Part shown: piece after piece, positions 32,942-42,028 of the stretch
Position numbering within the stretch: position 1 is the first letter of the stretch
Layout: each line of letters opens with the position of its first letter
Assembly: GCA_017468115.1 (NCBI GenBank)
Contig: JAFUJS010000021.1
Coordinates: forward strand, 1-64,000
DNA from: Clostridia bacterium
Lineage (GTDB): Bacteria; Bacillota_A; Clostridia; Oscillospirales; CAG-272
Direction of reading: 5' to 3'
DNA length: 64,000 nt
The notes under the pieces: model-generated
Databases searched by the model: none
What the model was told of the DNA's origin: nothing
Seen by the model: only the letters and a program-made list of their open reading frames with translations
Position numbers and translations under genes: made by a program

Positions 32942-35100
32942 TTAGCCGTCAACCTTTGTCTTTATGTCAGCAAGGGTAAAGCTTGTTTTAACTGTGCCCT
33001 CGTCAACGCTGTTGTCGTTTAGGTAGTAAACCTGACCGTCAACGAAAATGTAAGCGCAAAGGTAGATAGATGTGCCCGCATTGTTGCCTGTAAGGCCTGT
33101 TACACCCATTTCAAACAGGTCGTAATTTCTTTCTGTAAAGTCAACGTGTGCAACCTTTTCCTTAGCGGTTAGCACACCCTCGTTTACATCAAAGAGGGTA
33201 CCTGTGTGGATTGTGTTCGGTGTGCTGTCTACATAGTAGGTGTTAACTGCAGCCACAAGACCGTAGCTAATAGCGCCAAATCTTTCAGTATAGAAGTCTA
33301 AAACGCTCTTGTCAATAGCAAACGCTTGCATTACCTTGCCACTATCTGTGCCTTCCTCGTAGGAGAAGCCATTGAAGTGGAACAATGGTGCAACTGTTTC
33401 AATTGTTTCTGTGTTGCCACAGCGAGTGCAGGCAACCTGCAAGGTTGCAGTTGATACAAACATGTCGTCAGCAAACTTTACTGATTCCTCACCGTCGTGA
33501 ACGCTCTTATAGAATGCTGTGCAAACGTCGACGAGAACAGGCTCAGTAATGCTAAGGAATGTTCCGTTGTTTTTATTTGCAACCTCATTAACCTTTGCTA
33601 AAACGTCAGTCCATTGTTTAGCTGTGCCGGTATAATAAATTGTAGGGGTTGAACAGCTGTTAATAAGCTGAATCCAGTCTGCAGTAACATCGTCAGCGGT
33701 TATAGCAGGGAAGGTTATAGATTTTAGGTTTGGTTGGTTATAGAAGAACCAGGTGTCTCCGCCGTCGTTAATAAAACCCTTGAAGGAAGGACCTAAGTTT
33801 ACTGTTTCCAATGCACCCTTTGCGCTACCGGTTGAAGCCTGGAAGGCACGGTTGTGAACATACTCAACCTTGTGAGGAAGAATGATTTCCTTAAGAGCAA
33901 GACAACCTTGGAAGGCAGAGTTGCCAATCTCGGTAAGAGGACAGTCTAAATCAAAGGAAATAGACTCAAGAGAAGAACAGTTTTTAAAGGTGTACTCTAA
34001 TTTACCGGTAAGCTGCGAGCCCTCTTCAAATACTACGGTTTGTAGGCTGGTGCAGTTGGCAAAAATACCATAGCTCTGGTAGCTTGTGCTTAGGTCGGAA
34101 ACGGCAGCAGGAATATATGCAGAGGTTAGGTTGTCAGCGCCATAGAATGCCCAGTTTCCAAAGGAGGAAACGCTTGTGTTTTCACTAAGTGGCCAGTTGA
34201 TAATTCCGGAGTTTCTAAATGTTTCATCAGGGATAGTTTCCAAGTCATCGGGAAGAGGTGCGCTTTCAAGGCTTGTGGTGTTACTAAAAATACGCACACC
34301 CATGCTGGTTACTGTGCTTGGAAGTTCAATGGATTTAAGGCTGGAACAGCCGTTGAATACGTCGTTTAGAAGGGTGGTTAGCTTAGAATCAGGACCAAAT
34401 GTAACACTCTCCAAGGATTTGCAATTGTAAAATGGGGCGCCGTTTTGTGCGCTATTACCATTGATTTTTTCAACGCTGGAAGGAATTTTTATAGAGGTCA
34501 GATTAAACGCACCGTGTGCAAAGTTTTGAGGAATTTCCTTAACTGGCGTTTCGAAGTCAATGTCTACAACAATAACATTTGACTCCTGAACAAGGTTGAA
34601 GGGAAGCGCTGTTAGTGTGTTTGGCAAATAGCAGAAAAGAATAGTAGAGGAAGAACGCTTGCCGTTTCCTGCGTAGGTGCTGAAGCTAAGTGTTTTAATG
34701 CCCATGTTGTCAGGGAAGTTTGCGCTTACTACATTGCTTGTTTCAACGGGAGAAGCGTATGAATATGCGCCACTAGCATTAATTGTGCTGCAACAACACT
34801 TGTCTCGTCGCCATCTACAGGAAGTGTAAGCGCAGGGGCAACGGTATAAGTGATATTGCCACTGCCGTCGTCTACCTTGTCAGTAATGTACCAGGTTAGT
34901 GCATTGCCGTTCGCATCCTCTTTTGCAAAGCCGACACCAGCCTTGTTTGAAATGATATAAGAGCTTGTGTCATAATCATAGCTATAAAGCTCGTTACCGT
35001 CAGCGTCGTTATATGTATAGGAAACAGCGCTAACAGAAACTGCAAGCATTAAAACTGCAAGTACAGTTAAAACAAGAAATAAGAGTATTTTCTTTTTCAT
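32942..35100 (-). pseudogene. BspA-like leucine-rich-repeat surface protein, split by a frameshift
   Basis: Two consecutive frames form one gene of about 719 codons. The first (from 35100) starts with a signal peptide MKKKILLFLVLTVLAVLMLAVSVSA and ends in an unrelated tail after DGDETSVVAAQ. The second frame, read back through the same stretch, continues INASGAYSYASPVETS and then carries LRR_5-type repeats (LTSIKIPSSVEKI, LKSIELPSTVTSMG, LKEIILPHKVEYV). A Cys-pair segment (CTRCGNTET) and a C-terminal beta domain follow. One missing base near 34779-34785, in an A/T run, restores the frame. Either a recent mutation or a read error. The protein would be exported. Confidence 0.75.
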
Positions 35101-35140
35101 ATTTATCTCTCCTTTAAAAAAGATTATTTCTATACTATTA

Positions 35141-35169
35141 TATTAACACGGGCGCACACTATATTTCAA
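35141..35169 (-). promoter_or_regulatory. Probable promoter of the BspA-like gene
   Basis: Minus strand TTGAAA (35164-35169), 17-bp spacer, TTAATA (35141-35146); AAAGGAGAG before the ATG at 35100. Confidence 0.5.
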
Positions 35170-35208
35170 TAAAATAAACGCAAAAAGAAAATTTTTGCCA
35201 AAATTGCA

Positions 35209-35244
35209 CAAAAAATCCCTGCGCCAAAAGGTGCGCAGGGGTTT
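35209..35244 (-). terminator. Terminator after the SDR gene
   Basis: CCCTGCGC/GCGCAGGG stem followed on the minus strand by ATTTTTT. Confidence 0.8.
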
Positions 35245-35246
35245 AT

Positions 35247-36047
35247 TTATTGTGCAAAAAGCGCAAGACCGGATTTTTTAAGGAAGGAGCTTATCATTTT
35301 CGGGGCGCTGTTTGGAAAATGCTTATACATAAAGTCCATTAGCTTGGCATCAAAGCCGATAACAGTTCTTCTTTTCCTCTTTCTTGCCTTGGCAAGTATC
35401 TTTTTTGCCACCTTGTCGGCATCGGCGCTGAATTTGTCAATCAGGCTCTTTTCCCTTTGGCTGGGGTTTTGTCCCCTCATAATGTCGGTTTTTACGAAGC
35501 CGGGCAAGGCTGTGGTAACGGAAATACGGGTGCTTTCGCAGGCAAGAGCCTCGGAAAAGCGCTCAAAGGCCGCCTTGGAGGCAGAGTAGGCGCTAACAAG
35601 CCCAAAGGGACAAAGGGCAGAGGAGCTTGCGATATTAATCACTATGGAGCCTTCATTCATAATGGGCATAAACGCCTCACAGCCATAAACGCCTGCCATA
35701 AGATTTATGCTTATTACCTCTAAAAGCTTTTCGGAGCCGCTTTTCAAAAAAGGCTCAAACTTAGGTAAAACTCCTGCGCAATTTATCAAAATATCTGGGG
35801 GAGTGTCTGATTTTTTCAAAAAATCTCTAAGCTCCTGCCACCCCTCCTTGCTGGTTGCATCCATAGGATAGGGCACATAAAGGTCCCCCAGCTCCTCTTT
35901 TGCAAGGCGTAGCCTTTCCTCATTCCGAGCAATGGCAAAAACTGTGCAATTGTACCTTTTGATAAGCTCACCTGCAAGGGCCTTGCCGATTCCGCTTGAA
36001 GCCCCCGTGATTATGGCAACCTTATCCTTATAGTCAAAGCGTTTCAT
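35247..36047 (-). CDS. Short-chain dehydrogenase/reductase
   Basis: A 266-residue NAD(P)-dependent SDR. The coenzyme motif TGASSGIGKA is at residues 14-23, NCAG is near 89, and the catalytic pair is in YSASKAAF with a Ser about 13 residues before (SSSALCPFG). The C-terminal tail is basic and hydrophobic (KARKRKRRTV, then FKKSGLALFAQ-like end). Substrate unknown. No clear promoter of its own is seen; a REP-like unit and the kdgK terminator lie upstream. Confidence 0.87.
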   Translation of the reverse strand: MKRFDYKDKVAIITGASSGIGKALAGELIKRYNCTVFAIARNEERLRLAKEELGDLYVPYPMDATSKEGWQELRDFLKKSDTPPDILINCAGVLPKFEPFLKSGSEKLLEVISINLMAGVYGCEAFMPIMNEGSIVINIASSSALCPFGLVSAYSASKAAFERFSEALACESTRISVTTALPGFVKTDIMRGQNPSQREKSLIDKFSADADKVAKKILAKARKRKRRTVIGFDAKLMDFMYKHFPNSAPKMISSFLKKSGLALFAQ

Positions 36048-36075
36048 AAAAACCTCTTAAAATCAAAAATATGAT

Positions 36076-36103
36076 GTAGGGGCAAACCGTCCCCGACTGC
36101 CCG
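36076..36103. repeat. REP-like unit (GTAGGGGCA..CTGCCCG)
   Basis: GGGCA-type arm and CTGCCC arm around a CCGTCCCCGA core. Same family as the copies at 38962, 39067 and 39118. Lies between the SDR gene and the kdgK terminator. Confidence 0.7.
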
Positions 36104-36123
36104 TTGCCCGTAGGATTGCTATA

Positions 36124-36160
36124 AAAAATCGGTCTATTGCTTTTGCCATAGACCGATATT
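36124..36160 (-). terminator. Terminator after KDG kinase
   Basis: ATCGGTCTAT/ATAGACCGAT stem with a TTTTTT run on the minus strand. Confidence 0.9.
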
Positions 36161-36169
36161 TTTTGCAGG

Positions 36170-37195
36170 TTATCTCTGAACTCTTCCGCTTCCGCCGCCC
36201 TTGATAAGACCCTCAACCTCGCTAACGGAAACAAGGTTGTAGTCGCCAAGGATTGTGTGCTTCAGGCAGGATGCCGCAACAGCAAACTCGATAACATCCT
36301 GTGAGGACTTGTTCATAAGTGAAGCGTAGATAAGACCGCCACCAAAGGAGTCGCCACCGCCAACACGGTCAACAATGTGAATGTTGTAGGAGCGAGAGAA
36401 GTAATACTCGCCCTCAGCCTTATCGTAGAGCATAGCAGCCCAAATGTTGTCGTTTGCGGAAATGCTGGTTCTTAGTGTGATAGCAACTCTCTTAAAGCCG
36501 AATGTGTCGGACAGCTGCTTAGCAACGCTCTTATAGCCGTCGTGGTTAACAACGCCCTTATCAACGTCGGTGTTTTCAGCCTTGATGCCGAATACCTTTT
36601 CAGCATCCTCCTCGTTTGCGATGCAAACGTCAACAAGCTTCATAAGCTGACCCATAACTCTGCCGGCTTCCTCGGTTGTCCAAAGGTTTTTGCGGTAGTT
36701 AAGGTCGCAGCTTGTGGTAATACCCTTTGCCTTGCAGGCTGTAAGCGCATCCATACAAATTTCGGGAAGCTCTCCGCCAAGAGCCGGAGTAATGCCTGTA
36801 AAGTGGAACCAATTTGCGCCATCAAGGATTTTATCCCAATCAAAATCTTCTCTCTTTGCCATAGCAATAGAGGAGTAGGCTCTATCATAAATAACCTTTG
36901 AAGGACGCTGAGATGCGCCTGTTTCAAGGTAGTAAATACCAACCCTGTCGCCGCCTCTTACGATATCGCTTGTGTCAACGCCGTATCTTCTGAGAGAATT
37001 TACTGCCGCCTGACCGATTTCGTGCTTAGGGAGCTTGGTAACGTAGGATGCGTCAATGCCGTAGTTAGCAAGGGACACAGCCACATTAGCCTCGCCGCCG
37101 CCATATGTAGCGCCAAAGGTATCGGTTTGAACAAATCTTGTGTAGCCGTTTGGGTTAAGTCTTAGCATAATTTCGCCAAAGCATACTGTTTTCAT
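36170..37195 (-). CDS. kdgK: PfkB-family 2-dehydro-3-deoxygluconokinase
   Basis: A 341-residue sugar kinase. N terminus FGEIMLRL and the GGGEANVAVSLA loop define the sugar site. The C-terminal PfkB motif reads DRVGGGDSFGGGL (usual VGGGDSFAAGL), with the catalytic Asp in GGGDSF. Phosphorylates 2-keto-3-deoxygluconate on the way from pectin or uronate sugars to pyruvate and triose phosphate. Promoter TTGAAT-17-TATAAT overlaps the end of the upstream glycosylase gene, so it is expressed on its own. Confidence 0.87.
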   Translation of the reverse strand: MKTVCFGEIMLRLNPNGYTRFVQTDTFGATYGGGEANVAVSLANYGIDASYVTKLPKHEIGQAAVNSLRRYGVDTSDIVRGGDRVGIYYLETGASQRPSKVIYDRAYSSIAMAKREDFDWDKILDGANWFHFTGITPALGGELPEICMDALTACKAKGITTSCDLNYRKNLWTTEEAGRVMGQLMKLVDVCIANEEDAEKVFGIKAENTDVDKGVVNHDGYKSVAKQLSDTFGFKRVAITLRTSISANDNIWAAMLYDKAEGEYYFSRSYNIHIVDRVGGGDSFGGGLIYASLMNKSSQDVIEFAVAASCLKHTILGDYNLVSVSEVEGLIKGGGSGRVQR

Positions 37196-37228
37196 ATCAT
37201 TTACCTCGTAAAGTTTTTTAACAATTTA

Positions 37229-37257
37229 ATTATATAACAAAATCGCCCTTTATTCAA
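37229..37257 (-). promoter_or_regulatory. Promoter of kdgK
   Basis: Minus strand TTGAAT (37252-37257), 17-bp spacer, TATAAT (37229-37234). The -35 box is inside the last codons of the glycosylase gene. Confidence 0.78.
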
Positions 37258-38128
37258 GTGCTTTATTATATTTTTCGTAATAGAAAAGATACTGCTGTGC
37301 AAGGCCTGCGTGCTCCCCGAGGGCGCAAACATCAAAGCCGTCCTTGAAATATTTTTCAAGGGTGCGCTTCATATGCACGTCAATGGGGAAGGCATCTCTT
37401 CTCTTGGAGCTGAAAAGCAAAATGCAGGAAGCCACCTTAAGACCTATGCCCTTGACCTGACAAAGGGTTTCAATGTCGTCCTCAAGGGAAGAAAGCCCAA
37501 GGGAGAAAATTTTGTCCGTTTCCTTAAGATAAAAGCGGCAGGCATCGTACACATACTTGGCACGAAAGCCCATTTTCAGCTGAAAAAGCTCCTCAACCGT
37601 GGCTTTTGCCAGCACGTCCGCCTCGGGAAAGGCATAGTAGGTGCCGCCCATAAACTCTATTTTTTCACCGTATTTTTCCGAAAGAGCAGAAATAATCTTT
37701 TTTATTCGGGGAATATTATTGTTTTGGGAAATAATAAAGGAAATCATACACTCCCAAAGGCTTTGGCAAAGCAGCCTTATGCCGCTTCCGTACTTAACGC
37801 ACCTTTCCATATGCTCCGAGGGTACAGCCTCAAGGATTTTTTCGTTTGCCCGTTGGTAATCAATCAAAAAATCAAGATAGATGCACCAGATATTCTCAAA
37901 ATCAAGGGCGTCGGAGTTATAAATATACAGCTCATCCTCTCGGTCCTGGGCAAAAACCACATACCTGCCAAAGGCAACGCCGCCCCACTCCTGCTTGTGC
38001 CCGAAGAAGGAAACAGGGTCAAAGCGAAAGGCTTGACCGCAGTCAAAGGTTTTATATAGGCAAAGCGTGGGTATATTATCTATATGTACATAGGTTATAC
38101 CGTCTTTTGTAAGCTCCTTGATTTTCAT
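37250..38128 (-). CDS. OGG1-type 8-oxoguanine DNA glycosylase/AP lyase
   Basis: A 292-residue base-excision repair enzyme. N-terminal OGG_N-like beta domain (FDCGQAFRF), then the HhH-GPD fold. The hairpin CQVKGIGLKVASCI holds the catalytic Lys (in LKVAS) and PIDVHMKRTL holds the catalytic Asp. Also SLWECMISFIISQNNNI, the helix that carries the family's N/Q-rich patch. Removes 8-oxoG opposite C and cuts the strand. Starts near the divergent promoter of the plus-strand gene. Confidence 0.88.
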   Translation of the reverse strand: MKIKELTKDGITYVHIDNIPTLCLYKTFDCGQAFRFDPVSFFGHKQEWGGVAFGRYVVFAQDREDELYIYNSDALDFENIWCIYLDFLIDYQRANEKILEAVPSEHMERCVKYGSGIRLLCQSLWECMISFIISQNNNIPRIKKIISALSEKYGEKIEFMGGTYYAFPEADVLAKATVEELFQLKMGFRAKYVYDACRFYLKETDKIFSLGLSSLEDDIETLCQVKGIGLKVASCILLFSSKRRDAFPIDVHMKRTLEKYFKDGFDVCALGEHAGLAQQYLFYYEKYNKALE

Positions 38129-38157
38129 GCGTATACCCCCCTTTTTCAGAAAAAGTC

Positions 38158-38186
38158 TTGCAATAATTAAATTATAACCTTATAAT
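38158..38186 (+). promoter_or_regulatory. Promoter of the DUF6062-type gene
   Basis: TTGCAA (38158-38163), 17-bp spacer, TATAAT (38181-38186); AGAAAGG before the ATG at 38218. Confidence 0.77.
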
Positions 38187-38217
38187 AAAATTAAATCAAG
38201 TAGAAAGGTTAACATTA

Positions 38218-38934
38218 ATGGAACAAATTTATACCATTCCCGTAAACGAGGCGTTTGAGGAGTGCCGTGATAGCCAAAAGTGCGATTGTCCTCTTTGCAA
38301 AATCTACGACAAGCTGGAAAGAAAAGAGGTAGAATTAACCCTTGGCCCTGCTATGATGGAGCCGTCCACCCGCATCCAAACCAACGAAAAGGGCTTTTGT
38401 AAGCACCATTTTGATTTACTCCTTCTACAAAATAACCGTCTTTCATTAGCTCTTATTCTGGAGAGCCACATTGACGAAATTAAAAACAAAATGAAGGGCA
38501 ATTTCTTTTCAAATATCCTTGGCACAACCGCCAAAAGGGCGGTAAAGACAGCCGGCGGAGTAAGCTCCAGCTGCTTTATTTGCGAAAGAATTGAGTTCAA
38601 TTTTGAAAGAATGCTGGAAACAGCCGTTTTGCTATACTCCCTAGACCCGGATTTCAGGGGCAAGCTAAGGGCGCAAAAGTATTTCTGCCTGCCACACTAC
38701 CAGCGCCTTATGGAAATGGCGCAAGCAAAGCTGAACAAAAAGAAATTTCAGGAGCTTTCAAAGGACGTTTCCGATATAGAAAACGCCTACCTTGAAAAGC
38801 TAAAGGGCGACATTACCTGGTTCACAAAGAAATTTGACTACCGCTACGACAGCGAGCCCTGGTACGACTCCAAGGACGCAATCGAAAGGGCAATAGCCCT
38901 TCTCTCAAGCGGAATAACCCCCGAGAAAAAATAA
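38218..38934 (+). CDS. DUF6062-like Cys/His protein
   Basis: A 238-residue soluble protein with two matching modules. Each has a CxxC followed later by a CxxH, set in helices: CPLC then FCKHHFDLL in the N-terminal half, and CFIC then FCLPHYQRL in the C-terminal half. This points to two zinc sites made by an internal duplication. Resembles uncharacterised Clostridia proteins placed in DUF6062. No DNA-binding or enzymatic motif. Function unknown. Confidence 0.72.
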   Translation: MEQIYTIPVNEAFEECRDSQKCDCPLCKIYDKLERKEVELTLGPAMMEPSTRIQTNEKGFCKHHFDLLLLQNNRLSLALILESHIDEIKNKMKGNFFSNILGTTAKRAVKTAGGVSSSCFICERIEFNFERMLETAVLLYSLDPDFRGKLRAQKYFCLPHYQRLMEMAQAKLNKKKFQELSKDVSDIENAYLEKLKGDITWFTKKFDYRYDSEPWYDSKDAIERAIALLSSGITPEKK

Positions 38935-38961
38935 AAGCAAAGGGGCGCACTAAATAAAATG

Positions 38962-39146
38962 CAGGGGCAGACCGTCCCCGACTGCCCGTTAAAATGGCAC
39001 AACCAAAACCCGTAGGGCGGGGGCTTGCTCCCGCCGCAACCTCGATGCCCTTTTGCAGTTCACTTCGTAGGGGGCAGGCGTCCCCGACTGCCCGCAAAAA
39101 CAGCACAGACAAAACCCGTAGGGGGCACACCGTCCTCGACTGCCCG
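38962..39146. repeat. Cluster of four REP-like GC-rich units
   Basis: Units at 38962-38988, 39067-39094 and 39118-39146 share GGGGCA, an (A)CCGTCCYCGA core and ACTGCCCG, with GGGCAG/CTGCCC able to pair in the first. The unit at 39009-39036 (GTAGGGCGGGGGCTTGCTCCCGCCG) is a related hairpin type. They are linked by AAACCCGTAGG-type spacers. Strongly GC-rich compared with the AT-rich island that starts just after. This fills most of the gap between 38935 and 39413; no gene is seen there except a 7-codon frame. Confidence 0.75.
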
Positions 39147-39179
39147 CAAATTAACCTTTAGAATTTGTCAAGCAAAAAC

Positions 39180-39210
39180 AAAAAATGCGACCCTGTGTCG
39201 CATTTTTTTA
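39180..39210. terminator. Shared hairpin terminator at the left edge of the AT-rich island
   Basis: TGCGAC/GTCGCA stem (39186-39202), same loop and flanks as at 20886 and 44690, with A- and T-runs on both sides. Confidence 0.85.
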
Positions 39211-39304
39211 TTTTTCTAAAAATTTTTTGTAAATTTTTCAAAAAAGTTGAAACCTTTTTCCAAAAACTTGCGTTTATATATATAGAAGGGTAAAAAATGT
39301 GCGT

Positions 39305-39333
39305 TTGACACATATACGCATATACGATAAAAT
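39305..39333 (+). promoter_or_regulatory. Promoter of the subtilase operon
   Basis: TTGACA (39305-39310), 17-bp spacer, TAAAAT (39328-39333). The spacer is almost a direct repeat, CATATACG-CATATACG, which may bind a regulator. Confidence 0.8.
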
Positions 39334-39353
39334 ATTAATGGAGGTAAGGTCCA

Positions 39354-39377
39354 ATGGCAAGTATTATTTTAAAATAG
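39354..39377 (+). CDS. Possible 7-residue leader peptide MASIILK
   Basis: GGAGGTAAGG followed by ATG and six more codons then TAG, between the promoter and the subtilase start. The ribosome site is strong, yet the frame is tiny. A leader peptide is possible; a decayed gene start is as likely. Confidence 0.25.
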   Translation: MASIILK

Positions 39378-39413
39378 CTAAAGATTAAGATTGTATATGA
39401 AAGGATAAAGATT

Positions 39414-42012
39414 ATGAAAAAAAATACTTGCAACCCTTATTATAGCCATAATGCTGATTTCACAGGTTGCGATAGTCATAAGCGCTTCTCAAGTTGAAGA
39501 ATTAGAGGGAAATTCTAAAATTACAGCGCAACTGAAAGAAAAAATGGATAGCGTAGAAGACGACGAATATATACCTGTGTATATATGGTTGAATTCTCAT
39601 AATGATTTTGTTGTTTATGAAGCGTTGTCCAGAACATACAATGAAGAAATAAATGTCGAGAACGAGCAACTGTTTATTGATAGCCGTACACAAAACAGTT
39701 TGGATGAACTAAAGGCAGAGATAAACAGCTTTGACAAGGACACAAACTCAAGAGCAAATTTTGATACAAAGAAAAAGCACATAAAAAACACCAAAGCAGG
39801 CTCAAGGCTGTCGGATGACCAAATAGAGCGTTTTTTAGAAAGCGATGACAGGCAACAAGAAATTATAGCAAACGTAGAGCAAACCCAATATATATCCGAG
39901 TGGAGAAATGCAAGATACAATATAAATCAATTTATAAACAGAGAGTTTGAAAAACGCTTGGATATGGAAAGATGCCGCAATGTCAGCCCAGACATTCAGC
40001 TGGCATTTGTCGAGCTAGAAACAACAAAATCCTACATATATGAGCTTGAAAAGCTCAACATGGTGGATTCGATAGGATTGTTATTCTCCGAAGAAGATGT
40101 TAGTATAGAAACATCAACCGAAACAGAGGTGAGTGAAAATAACTCATATAATTATCATATGAATCCGATTGACGGCTTGGAAAATTATGATGGTACTAAC
40201 ATAAAAATTGGAGTTATTGAATACATCGAATTAAATTCAAACGGTAAATACGAAATAGGCTTTACAAGATATGCTCCCCATTTTTTTAACAAGGTACTAG
40301 GCGAAGATATAATCACGTATGAAGACTTGTGGAATGATAGTGATAATGTGCTTAGAGGTTCTATGACTGAACATGCAAGAAGTGTTTTGAGCATTCTGTG
40401 GGGCGACTCTGCCGAGTCAGACTATTCAGTAACCGAAAATGAAACAACAATACCAAGCGGAACAGTGTATGGTGGAATTGCGCCTAATGCGAAAATTTTT
40501 TACTCATGTTATAGAGAAAATGACGATGACGAAAATGATGAGTACAAGTATTTAAAAAAATCGATAAGATGGTGTATTAGTAAAAACGTTTCTGTCATAA
40601 ACATGAGTTTCAGAGCGGGTAAGGAGCATGTTTATGATTATATGGATCGGTATCTAGACTGCATAATAACACAATACAGGGTGAGCATAGTTAAATCTTC
40701 TGGTAATGATTCAGCGGACAACAATGTAACAAGTCCGGGGCTTGCATATAATGTGATAACTGTAGGGAATATGACTGCAAATGTTGACTCTGCAGGCAAA
40801 TATATAATTAGCGGTGATAGTTGTTACAATGAAGAAAATTATTTGCCTAATAAGCCGGATATATGCGCCTTTGGAACAAATATAGTTATGCTAACTAAAA
40901 ACGGATTAAACAAAAATACGCAATATACTGTGGGAAGCGGCACTAGTTTTGCGGCTCCTATGGTAACCGGCACCATAGCTCTAATGATGCAGGCGAATCC
41001 TTCCCTTGTTGGCAACCCGACAATGGTAAAGGCGATTCTTATGAATACGGCAAGCACAACAAACATATCCACAACGAATGATGGGTATGCAGACTGGGAT
41101 TATTTTAATTGCAACTATAGTTATGTAGACGCAGAGGTTGTGCTAAGAGAAAAAACAGGAGCAGGACTTTTAAATATTCCGGCAGCAGTAGCATCGAGTA
41201 TATTGAGTAAATCTTTTTCTGTTAGAGTTGATAGCTCTATCGATACCATAAAAACAGGAAATTACTATTTTAACGCAGGACAAAAAATCAAAGCGACACT
41301 CGTATTCGAAAAAAATTACTACGAAATGATTGATTCAGCTGACATAAAAACGACTAATTTTGCTTTGTCAATGAGAAATGCAAATAACAACCAGGTAGTA
41401 TCTACTTTTTCGGAAGTAAACAACGTTCAAATGTTTGAGGGAGAGATAGAAACAAGTGGGTTATATTACTTTGAAATAATAAATTTGAATTATTTTGAAG
41501 GAACAGAAACGATGAATATCGAGGGAACTTCAAAATCTATAGAACCGTTAGATTTCATTTACGCCGCACTTGTGTTCTCTTGTGGCTGCAGCCGACCTGA
41601 ATATGAAGCAATTTGCAATGGTGGAAATCATCATATATTTAAATGCAAAAACGATGAATGTGGATGGCAGGTTAAAGAAATGCACAATACTGCAATCAAC
41701 GGCGTAGCTTTCGAAAATGCATCAGTGAAATTTGAAATAAACTATCTATATACATTGAATTCTTCAGAGATACCCTACCAAATATGGTGTTATGAATACA
41801 AGGTTGATTCATCAGCGGAAAATGTAAATCATTCTGTTCAAACAACATTGAATGCTCAAAGCAATGAAACGGCTACGGGTACAGAAACAGAAATATTGAG
41901 CTACACTATAAAGGTGAACGATGAAAATAGTGTGAATATAAATACATATTACGTTACAGTAAGAATAATCAAAAACTATTTAGAGGGAACTATAAGCATA
42001 GTTGTCAGTTGA
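39414..42012 (+). pseudogene. Subtilisin-like (S8) secreted protease, out of frame at a poly(A) start
   Basis: About 865 codons. The natural start is the ATG at 39414 (AAAGGATAAAG upstream), but it is followed by eight A residues. With seven As the frame reads MKKILATLIIAIMLISQ, a normal signal peptide leading straight into the long frame. With eight it does not. The long frame alone could start at ATG 39451, giving a shortened signal. The S8 domain has VIEYIE where the catalytic Asp should be (Glu codon 40219-40221), TEHARSV for the His, SSGNDS for the oxyanion Asn and GTSFAAPMVTG for the Ser (codon 40945-40947). A C-terminal segment has four Cys. AT-rich compared with neighbours, so probably acquired. 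Confidence 0.75.
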
Positions 42013-42028
42013 AAAAGGAGGGGTACTC

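Noticed and set aside
38962..39146. Short CRISPR array
   Set aside because: Spacing is irregular, units are palindromic and differ, no cas genes nearby.
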